Origin: Arthrobacter sp. efr-133-TYG-118
GTDB taxonomy: Bacteria; Actinomycetota; Actinomycetes; Actinomycetales; Micrococcaceae
Assembly: GCF_030209755.1 (NCBI RefSeq)
Contig: NZ_JARVRH010000020.1
Location: 62,001 to 126,000 of the forward strand
DNA: 64,000 nt
Direction of reading: 5' to 3'
Positions within the stretch are counted from its first letter, which is position 1; every line of letters begins with the position of its first letter. The notes below the pieces were generated by a model, which was not told the origin of the DNA, ran no database searches, and worked only from the letters and a program-made list of their open reading frames with translations. The translations under genes and the position numbers were made by a program. Of the stretch, positions 58,446 through 64,000 are shown in pieces.

Positions 58446-58614
58446 CGGAACACCCGCCGTCGACATCGCCGGAACGCTGCGGAGTCGCCGGAGCGCCCAC
58501 GCGAACTGGCACTGTTCCCGCGAGTTCGACGTCGGCGCTCAACCGGCGTTCTCCCACGGCGAAATCGGCCATAATTCCCCGTGTTGCCGGGGTTTCTTGA
58601 CCCTCAGTGGGCGT

Positions 58615-58690
58615 AGTTGAGCGTACTCGACTCAACTTTGGATTGACATTGAATGAGGGCTGAGTACAGTTGAGTGCAGAACGCTCAACT
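58615..58690 (+). promoter_or_regulatory. dnaK promoter with two HAIR operators (HspR sites)
   Basis: AGTTGAG-9-CTCAACT occurs at 58615-58637 and again at 58668-58690, fitting the HspR-binding HAIR consensus (TTGAG-9-CTCAA); a half-site GGTTGAGT follows at 58699. Between them TTGACA (58643-58648), a 16-base spacer and TACAGT (58665-58670) make a sigma-70-type promoter whose -10 overlaps the second operator. HspR from the last gene would repress here with DnaK as co-repressor. Confidence 0.9.
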
Positions 58691-58784
58691 AGCCGAAGGT
58701 TGAGTGCTCCCCGCCCTCCAAGCCCTCCGTGGGTATCGGAATCGGGTGAAATCTCCATCGTCGGCCATTGAAAGGAAGCAACAT

Positions 58785-60650
58785 ATGTCACGCGCTGTAG
58801 GTATCGACCTCGGAACCACTAACTCCGTCGTCTCTGTTCTCGAAGGTGGCGAGCCCACCGTCATTGCCAACGCCGAGGGTGGCCGCACCACGCCGTCGGT
58901 CGTTGCATTCTCCAAGTCCGGTGAAGTCCTGGTTGGCGAAATTGCCAAGCGCCAGGCCGTCAACAACATCGACCGCACCATCGCTTCCGTGAAGCGCCAC
59001 ATGGGCACCGACTGGTCCGTCGCCATTGACGACAAGAAGTACACGCCGCAGGAAATCTCCGCGCGTATCCTCATGAAGCTGAAGAACGACGCCGAGAGCT
59101 ACCTCGGCGAAAAGGTCACCGACGCTGTCATCACCGTCCCGGCCTACTTCAACGACGCCGAGCGCCAGGCCACCAAGGAAGCCGGCGAAATCGCCGGCAT
59201 GAACGTTCTCCGCATTGTCAACGAGCCCACCGCCGCCGCACTTGCCTACGGCCTGGACAAGGGCAAGGAAGACGAACTGATCCTGGTCTTCGACCTCGGC
59301 GGCGGAACGTTCGACGTCTCCCTGCTGGAGGTCGGCAAGGACGAAGACGGCTTCTCCACCATCCAGGTCCGCGCCACCGCCGGCGACAACCGCCTCGGCG
59401 GCGACGACTGGGACCAGCGCGTTGTTGACTACCTGCTGAACCAGCTCAAGGTCAAGGGCATCGACCTGTCCAAGGACAAGATCGCCTTGCAGCGTCTTCG
59501 CGAGGCTTCGGAGCAGGCCAAGAAGGAACTCTCCTCCTCCACCAGCACCAACGTCTCCCTCCAGTACCTCTCCGTCACCCCCGACGGCCCGGTCCACCTG
59601 GACGAGCAGCTGACCCGCGCCAAGTTCCAGGACCTCACCAAGGACCTGCTCGAGCGCACCAAGAAGCCGTTCCACGACGTCATCGCCGAGACCGGCATCA
59701 AGCTTTCCGAAATCGACCACATCGTGCTCGTGGGCGGTTCCACCCGTATGCCCGCCGTCTACGACCTCGTGAAGGAACTCGCCGGCGGCAAGGAGCCCAA
59801 CAAGGGCGTCAACCCGGACGAAGTTGTTGCCGTTGGCGCAGCCCTGCAGGCCGGTGTGCTGAAGGGTGAGCGCAAGGACGTTCTCCTGATCGACGTGACC
59901 CCGCTGTCCCTCGGTATCGAAACCAAGGGCGGCGTCATGACGCACCTGATCGAGCGCAACACGGCCATCCCCACCAAGCGTTCCGAGACCTTCACCACCG
60001 CTGACGACAACCAGCCGTCCGTGGCCATCCAGGTCTTCCAGGGCGAGCGTGAATTCACCCGCGACAACAAGCCGCTGGGCACGTTCGAACTGACCGGCAT
60101 CGCTCCGGCACCGCGCGGCGTCCCCCAGGTCGAGGTGACCTTCGACATCGACGCCAACGGCATTGTCCACGTCTCCGCCAAGGACAAGGGCACGGGCAAG
60201 GAGCAGTCGATGACCATCACCGGCGGCACCGCGCTGTCCAAGGAAGACATCGACCGCATGGTCCGTGAAGCCGAGGAGCACGCAGCCGAGGACAAGGCAC
60301 GCCGCGAGGCTACCGACACCCGCAACACTGCCGAGCAGCTCGCCTACTCCGTGGACAAGCTCATCGCCGAAAACGACGACAAGCTGCCTGAAGAGGTCAA
60401 GACCGAGGTCAAGGCCGACGTCGACGCCCTCAAGAAGGCCCTCGAGGGCACCGACGATGCAGCAGTGAAGACCGCTTTCGAGAAGCTGCAGCACTCGCAG
60501 TCGAAGCTCGGCGAAGCGATCTACTCGCACGCCGGTTCCCCGGATGGGGCAAGCAGCGCCGCTGGTGCTGAAGGCGCTCCTGCCGGTGCCAAGGCTGCCG
60601 ATGAGGACATCGTCGACGCCGAGATCATCGACGAAGACGAAAAGAAGTAA
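58785..60650 (+). CDS. dnaK: Chaperone DnaK (Hsp70)
   Basis: A 621-residue Hsp70. N-terminal ATPase: RAVGIDLGTTNSVVSVLEGG, VPAYFNDAERQATKEAGEIA, FDLGGGTFDVSLLEVG, VLVGGSTRMPAV; substrate-binding domain from about 370 (DVTPLSLGIETKGGVM) and the helical lid; C-terminus ends in the acidic AEIIDEDEKK. It folds proteins with DnaJ and GrpE. AAAGGAAG precedes the ATG. First gene of dnaK-grpE-dnaJ-hspR, under HspR/HAIR control. Confidence 0.98.
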   Translation: MSRAVGIDLGTTNSVVSVLEGGEPTVIANAEGGRTTPSVVAFSKSGEVLVGEIAKRQAVNNIDRTIASVKRHMGTDWSVAIDDKKYTPQEISARILMKLKNDAESYLGEKVTDAVITVPAYFNDAERQATKEAGEIAGMNVLRIVNEPTAAALAYGLDKGKEDELILVFDLGGGTFDVSLLEVGKDEDGFSTIQVRATAGDNRLGGDDWDQRVVDYLLNQLKVKGIDLSKDKIALQRLREASEQAKKELSSSTSTNVSLQYLSVTPDGPVHLDEQLTRAKFQDLTKDLLERTKKPFHDVIAETGIKLSEIDHIVLVGGSTRMPAVYDLVKELAGGKEPNKGVNPDEVVAVGAALQAGVLKGERKDVLLIDVTPLSLGIETKGGVMTHLIERNTAIPTKRSETFTTADDNQPSVAIQVFQGEREFTRDNKPLGTFELTGIAPAPRGVPQVEVTFDIDANGIVHVSAKDKGTGKEQSMTITGGTALSKEDIDRMVREAEEHAAEDKARREATDTRNTAEQLAYSVDKLIAENDDKLPEEVKTEVKADVDALKKALEGTDDAAVKTAFEKLQHSQSKLGEAIYSHAGSPDGASSAAGAEGAPAGAKAADEDIVDAEIIDEDEKK

Positions 60651-60652
60651 GC

Positions 60653-61336
60653 ATGCCTCACCACGGCAACGACGCAGAGCACTCACCTTCCAACAACGAG
60701 GGCAAGCACGACGAGCGTGAAGGAGCCGGTCAGCAGAAGCCGGTCATCCGGGACAACCGCAAGGTTGACCCGGAGACCGGGGCCGCACGCCACCCGCAAG
60801 GATCGGCAGCTGATTCCAACGCCGCTGCCGCCGAGGGCGACGCCTTGTCCCAGGCTGAGGAAATCCTCAACGGCATGGAGGTTCCGGCTGAAGAGTCGGT
60901 AGCCCCCGGTGCCGCTGCAGAAGCAGAGGCCGCGGAACTCCGCAACGACCTCCTGCGCCTGCAGGCTGAGTACGTCAACTACCGCAAGCGTGTCGAACGC
61001 GACCGCGCCGTCGCAGGGGAAATGGCCGTCATCGGCGTCCTGAACTCCCTGCTGCCGGTGCTGGACGACGTCGACGCCGCCCGCCAGCACGGCGATCTCG
61101 TCGACGGCCCGTTCGCCGCGATCGCCGCCAAGCTGGAGAACGCGCTGAAGACGTACGGCTTGGAGCGCATCGCGGAAACCGGAGTCGACTTCGACCCCAC
61201 GATCCACGAAGCGCTCATCCAGCAGCCGGGCGAGGACATCGAAGTAGACACCGTCAGCCAAGTGCTGCGCTCCGGCTACCGGTCCGGTGACCGCGTGCTG
61301 CGTGCGGCACAGGTGATTGTGGCTGTGCCGGCTTAG
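60653..61336 (+). CDS. grpE: Nucleotide exchange factor GrpE
   Basis: A 227-residue GrpE, exchange factor for DnaK. A long disordered acidic N-terminus (~1-90) precedes the coiled coil (ELRNDLLRLQAEYVNYRKRV) and the beta-wing domain (GVDFDPTIHEALIQQPGEDI, then VLRSGYRSGDRVLRAAQVIV). Starts two bases after the dnaK stop. A large nested palindrome separates it from dnaJ. Confidence 0.96.
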   Translation: MPHHGNDAEHSPSNNEGKHDEREGAGQQKPVIRDNRKVDPETGAARHPQGSAADSNAAAAEGDALSQAEEILNGMEVPAEESVAPGAAAEAEAAELRNDLLRLQAEYVNYRKRVERDRAVAGEMAVIGVLNSLLPVLDDVDAARQHGDLVDGPFAAIAAKLENALKTYGLERIAETGVDFDPTIHEALIQQPGEDIEVDTVSQVLRSGYRSGDRVLRAAQVIVAVPA

Positions 61337-61363
61337 ACGGTGTTACCGCCTCACCGTGCCTTC

Positions 61364-61466
61364 GCGGATGAGGGGGCCCCGCCCCTACGCGTGGCGGCCA
61401 AGTCCTACGGACTTTCGCCGCCACGCTCCGGCAGGCCCGATGCCACTCCCGGGCCCCCTCATCCGC
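61364..61466 (+). repeat. 103-bp nested palindrome between grpE and dnaJ
   Basis: Three sets of arms are nested: GCGGATGAGGGGGCCC (61364-61379) with GGGCCCCCTCATCCGC (61451-61466); GCGTGGCGGC (61389-61398) with GCCGCCACGC (61417-61426); AAGTCC (61400-61405) with GGACTT (61409-61414). In RNA this would be one long interrupted hairpin. It may be a REP-like element or a processing/attenuation site. No U-tract follows. The remaining ~100 bases before dnaJ hold a small imperfect tandem repeat (GTCTCGCCTAAGG/GTCTCACCTAAGG). Confidence 0.85.
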
Positions 61467-61564
61467 TACGGCTCAAGCGGTCGTCTCGCCTAAGGCTTGT
61501 CTCACCTAAGGTGGGATGAGCGTAGCGCACGCAACCGAACACAGAAACGAAAGAGAGAAGCCGA

Positions 61565-62530
61565 GTGGCCAGCCAGGACTGGGTTGAGAAGGATTTTTAC
61601 GCCATCCTTGGTGTCGCCAAGGACGCCTCTGACGCTGATATTAAGAAGGCGTACCGCAAGCTTGCGCGGAAGTACCATCCGGACACCAATTCCGGGGATG
61701 CTACTGCGGAAAAGAAGTTCAAGGACATCTCGGAGGCCTATTCAGTACTCTCGGATGCCGAGGAGCGCCAGCAGTACGATGCTATTCGCGCCATGGGTGG
61801 GGCACGCTTTGCTCCGGGGGCAGCTCGCGGGGGGCCGGCCAATGGCGGCTTCGAGGACCTGTTCGGCGGGCTTTTCGGCGGCGGAGCACGCCAGCCTGCA
61901 GGGGCCGGGGGTATCCCGCCGGAGTTCGCTGACCTGTTTGGCGGCGGCTTCGGCGGTGGACAGACCGGTTTCCAGCGCGCCCCCCAAAAAGGCAGCGACC
62001 GCACGGCGTCGACCTCAATTTCCTTTGCCGGCTCCATTCACGGCACCACAGTGAGCCTGCGCGAAAGCAACGGCAACGTCATCGACGTGAAGATTCCCGC
62101 GGGGATCAGGGACGGCCAGAAGGTCCGCCAGCGCGGCAAGGGCAACCCCGGCGCAGCTGGCAACGGGGACCTCATCATCACGGTGAACGTCAAGCCCCAC
62201 GATTTCTTTAACCGCGACGGCGACAACATCCGCATCCACGTGCCGGTCACCTTCGCAGAGGCCGCCTTGGGTTCCAACATCCACGTGCCAACGCTCGACG
62301 GCGACACCGTCACCGTCCGCGTCCCGGCCGGCACCCCTTCCGGCCGCACGCTCCGGGTCAAGGGTCGCGGCGTCAAGACATCGAAGGCCACCGGAGACCT
62401 GCTGGTGACGATCGACGTCTCCGTCCCGCAGAACCTCAACAAGGAGGCCGAGGAGGCCGTCAAGGCATTCGCCGCGGCCACGGCCGATGCCGATCCTCGC
62501 CACGACTTGGCCGCCAAGGCCCGCTTGTAG
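61565..62530 (+). CDS. dnaJ: DnaJ-type co-chaperone without zinc finger
   Basis: A 321-residue J-protein. The J domain (residues ~8-75) has the HPD triad at H38-D40 (KYHPDTN), followed by a long Gly/Phe-rich linker with FGGGF repeats and two beta-sandwich substrate domains (VDVKIPAGIRDGQKVRQRGK, then ITVNVKPHDFFNRDGDNI and VTVRVPAGTPSGRTLRVKGR). The CxxCxGxG zinc repeats of classical DnaJ are absent, so it is CbpA-like despite its place in the dnaK operon. Starts GTG after GAGAAG. Confidence 0.93.
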   Translation: MASQDWVEKDFYAILGVAKDASDADIKKAYRKLARKYHPDTNSGDATAEKKFKDISEAYSVLSDAEERQQYDAIRAMGGARFAPGAARGGPANGGFEDLFGGLFGGGARQPAGAGGIPPEFADLFGGGFGGGQTGFQRAPQKGSDRTASTSISFAGSIHGTTVSLRESNGNVIDVKIPAGIRDGQKVRQRGKGNPGAAGNGDLIITVNVKPHDFFNRDGDNIRIHVPVTFAEAALGSNIHVPTLDGDTVTVRVPAGTPSGRTLRVKGRGVKTSKATGDLLVTIDVSVPQNLNKEAEEAVKAFAAATADADPRHDLAAKARL

Positions 62531-62558
62531 CGGCAGAACACACGGGAGGGACGTAGGC

Positions 62559-62981
62559 ATGGGCATAGACATCAACCAGCCGATCTTCGTCATCTCCGTC
62601 GCGGCCGAACTGGCTGACATGCACCCGCAGACCCTGCGCCAGTACGACCGCCTCGGCATCGTGTCGCCGAGTCGCGCCCCGGGCAAGTCCCGGCGTTACT
62701 CCCAACGGGACATCGACCGCTTGCGCGAGGTCCAGCGGCTCTCCCACGAGGGCGTGTCCCTCGAGGGCATTAAACGCATCCTCGAGCTCGAAAACCAAGT
62801 GGCCGCGCTGCAGTTCCGCGTGGCCGAGTTGAGCGAGGAATTGCAACGCCGGCGGAGTCCGATGGAGGCCCGTATTTTCGCTGCAGGAGCAGCGGGCGAC
62901 GTCGTCAGCCTGGCCCGCGGGCAGCGCCCCCGGGCGCGGTCCCAGGCAGTTGTGGTGTGGCGACCGCGTCCGGGGGAGTAG
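62559..62981 (+). CDS. hspR: Heat-shock repressor HspR (MerR family)
   Basis: A 140-residue MerR-type regulator. IFVISVAAELADMHPQTLRQ, YDRLGIVSPSRAPGKSRRYS and the coiled-coil stretch LEGIKRILELENQVAALQFR are typical of HspR, which represses the dnaK operon at HAIR sites. The HAIR sites upstream of dnaK in this window fit. A GGGAGGG ribosome site lies 8 bases before the ATG. Last gene of the operon, converging on the CG0192-like gene. Confidence 0.95.
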   Translation: MGIDINQPIFVISVAAELADMHPQTLRQYDRLGIVSPSRAPGKSRRYSQRDIDRLREVQRLSHEGVSLEGIKRILELENQVAALQFRVAELSEELQRRRSPMEARIFAAGAAGDVVSLARGQRPRARSQAVVVWRPRPGE

Positions 62982-62985
62982 TCCT

Positions 62986-63621
62986 CTATTCCTGCGAGAG
63001 GGAAGCCAGCAACACCGGCGCCTCTTGCCCGGTCCACGTACCCCGCAGGGCAGGTGAATTTTCCGGACCCGGTGTCGCCGGATCCAGGACACGATTCACC
63101 AGCAGCGTGAGCTCACCGGCGTCGATGCTGGTGACGCTGTCGTCGGTGACCGGGGCTCCCGGGGTCACCGAAGGGACTTCGCTACCGGGGGCTCCACTGC
63201 CCTTGACCTTGACGGAGCTGGCGCGCGGCTCCAGGGCGCCGTCGACCTCCACGAATTGTCGGGCTTCCTCTTGTCCAGTGAGGATGGCGGTGGCCAGGGC
63301 AGCTACGTAGGCGGGATCGGCGCAGGCGTCGTACACCCACCTCCTGCCCAGCACGGAGTGTTCCATGGTGCCGAGCAGCCAGTCCTGCGCACCGGTCAAT
63401 TCCGAACCCCGGTAGCTCAGGGGAACCTGATAGACCTTGCCGCCGTGGGAGAGCAGATGGGTCTCTAGGCCCACTTCGCCGTCCGGATCATCGAAGCGGT
63501 ACGCACCGAGCAGCCCGGGCGGCGCGGAGTCATCCTTGGTGAACCACGGCTGGGCGGGCAAATACCTTTCGATGAGCTCAAGTTTGCTGGGACTCAGGGT
63601 TGCTCGATGGATGATAGCCAT
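62986..63621 (-). CDS. CG0192-like protein (maltokinase N-terminal cap-like domain)
   Basis: A 211-residue actinobacterial protein. AIIHRATLSPSKLELIERYL followed by PAQPWFT and LLGAYRFDDPDGEVGLETHL matches the CG0192/maltokinase N-terminal cap-like domain; QVPLSYRGSELTGAQDWLLG and HSVLGRRWVYDACADPAYV continue the family pattern. The kinase domain of full maltokinases is absent. A role in glycogen/trehalose metabolism is suggested by relatives but not shown here. Confidence 0.75.
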   Translation of the reverse strand: MAIIHRATLSPSKLELIERYLPAQPWFTKDDSAPPGLLGAYRFDDPDGEVGLETHLLSHGGKVYQVPLSYRGSELTGAQDWLLGTMEHSVLGRRWVYDACADPAYVAALATAILTGQEEARQFVEVDGALEPRASSVKVKGSGAPGSEVPSVTPGAPVTDDSVTSIDAGELTLLVNRVLDPATPGPENSPALRGTWTGQEAPVLLASLSQE

Positions 63622-63631
63622 GCAGTCCAGC

Positions 63632-64000
63632 CTAGTTGGCCAGTGCGGGCGCGGAGACTGCTCTCGGGGTCCAACGCAGGTGCGTGTTGTCGGCGTCGGA
63701 CTCGCGCTCTTTCAAGAGTGAAAGCCTGGGCCTAACGGCATCCGTGCGGGAACTTGGCGGTTTGCGTCGGCCAGCCCGGAACTGCGGCACCCACTGCGCC
63801 CCGGGGCCTTGGTATTCCTGCTCGGCTGCGGCGTGCAGGGTCCACTGCGGGTCGTACAGGTGCGTCCGGCCCAGGGCCACGAGGTCTGCCCTGCCCGCAA
63901 GCAGGACGGAATTGACGTCGTCGTATGTGGAAATGGCACCAACGGCGATCACAGCCACACCTGCCGGGGCGGCAACTTCCTGGCGGATGCGGTCGGCGAA
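63632..64000 (-). CDS. NADH:flavin oxidoreductase (old yellow enzyme family), 3' end only
   Basis: The reading frame is open to the window edge, so only the C-terminal ~122 residues are seen. AVIAVGAISTYDDVNSVLLA and GRADLVALGRTHLYDPQWTL form the phosphate-binding end of an FMN TIM barrel; the closing QEYQGPGAQWVPQFRAG resembles the oxidoreductase half of bifunctional salicylyl-CoA 5-hydroxylases. The last ~35 residues are variable. Which of these two forms it is depends on the missing upstream part. Confidence 0.7.
   Translation of the reverse strand, partial: FADRIRQEVAAPAGVAVIAVGAISTYDDVNSVLLAGRADLVALGRTHLYDPQWTLHAAAEQEYQGPGAQWVPQFRAGRRKPPSSRTDAVRPRLSLLKERESDADNTHLRWTPRAVSAPALAN

Noticed and set aside
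58788..60686. 632-codon antisense frame over dnaK
   Set aside because: Opposite the highly conserved dnaK gene; Leu/Val/Gly/Asp-rich antisense artefact.
1..64000. CRISPR arrays, tRNA/rRNA genes and intact insertion sequences
   Set aside because: No regularly spaced direct repeats, cloverleaf-type sequences or transposase frames were recognised on either strand by eye.

Overview
The window looks like chromosomal DNA from a high-GC actinobacterium, most likely Arthrobacter/Pseudarthrobacter (Micrococcaceae). The inference rests on a dnaK-grpE-dnaJ-hspR operon with HAIR-type operators, a SAM-IV riboswitch, an HTH-MurA fusion, DUF4235 and CG0192-type proteins, and frequent GTG/TTG starts. No rRNA, tRNA, CRISPR array, integrase or complete insertion sequence was recognised. 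All motif, family and riboswitch calls were made by eye, without database searches.

Layout. 0-5 kb: the end of an Mrp antiporter operon (mnhG), DUF4235 and Nudix genes, then a TPP riboswitch driving a YkoEDC-type ECF transporter; a hairpin covers the Shine-Dalgarno (SD) sequence of ykoE. 5-9.6 kb: GNAT, HTH-MurA, a DUF559 nuclease-like gene and a YbdK-type ligase, with three copies of a ~97-bp palindromic repeat between 1.5 and 8.3 kb, two of them bracketing the DUF559 gene. 9.6-11.7 kb: a SAM-IV-controlled DUF1737-rhodanese-metZ operon. 12-20 kb: Lrp regulator and ornithine-cyclodeaminase-like gene, a translationally coupled GMC oxidoreductase-PAS-cupin operon, a lipoprotein, a PRC-barrel protein, an ArsB-like pump and a DinB-like protein. 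20-29 kb: pabC, cardiolipin synthase, MarR and flavoprotein pair, NCS1 transporter, a P-loop kinase-PabB fusion and a low-molecular-weight phosphatase. 29-34 kb: a nucleoside/ribose operon (nucleoside hydrolase, MFS permease, ribokinase) with a divergent LacI regulator and two LacI-type operators 80 bp apart. 34-39.6 kb: LysE exporter, a Phd-PIN toxin-antitoxin pair, a degenerate RadC-like protein, an ECF42-type sigma factor with a DGPF protein, a methyltransferase, a SnoaL remnant and a membrane protein.

41-52 kb is the most striking region: a tightly packed 12-gene minus-strand operon for a small contractile injection system (phage-tail-like particle). Reading in transcription order it encodes a Pvc16-like cap protein, sheath, inner tube, a proline-rich unknown protein, a LysM-type tube adaptor, a VgrG-like spike, a PAAR-like tip, gp25, baseplate J (fused to an Asp-box propeller-like domain), tail protein I, a membrane-anchored or lipoprotein-like protein, and a one-TM protein with two PASTA domains. 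I see no AAA+ ATPase, tape measure, fibre, capsid or lysis gene. The last two genes suggest an envelope-tethered device rather than a released particle.

52-64 kb: MarR and MMPL transporter divergent pair, an NmrA-like and TetR divergent pair with two palindromic operators, MpaB-like oxygenase, DUF817 protein, the complete dnaK-grpE-dnaJ-hspR heat-shock operon, a CG0192-like protein, and the 3' end of an old-yellow-enzyme-type oxidoreductase cut by the window edge.
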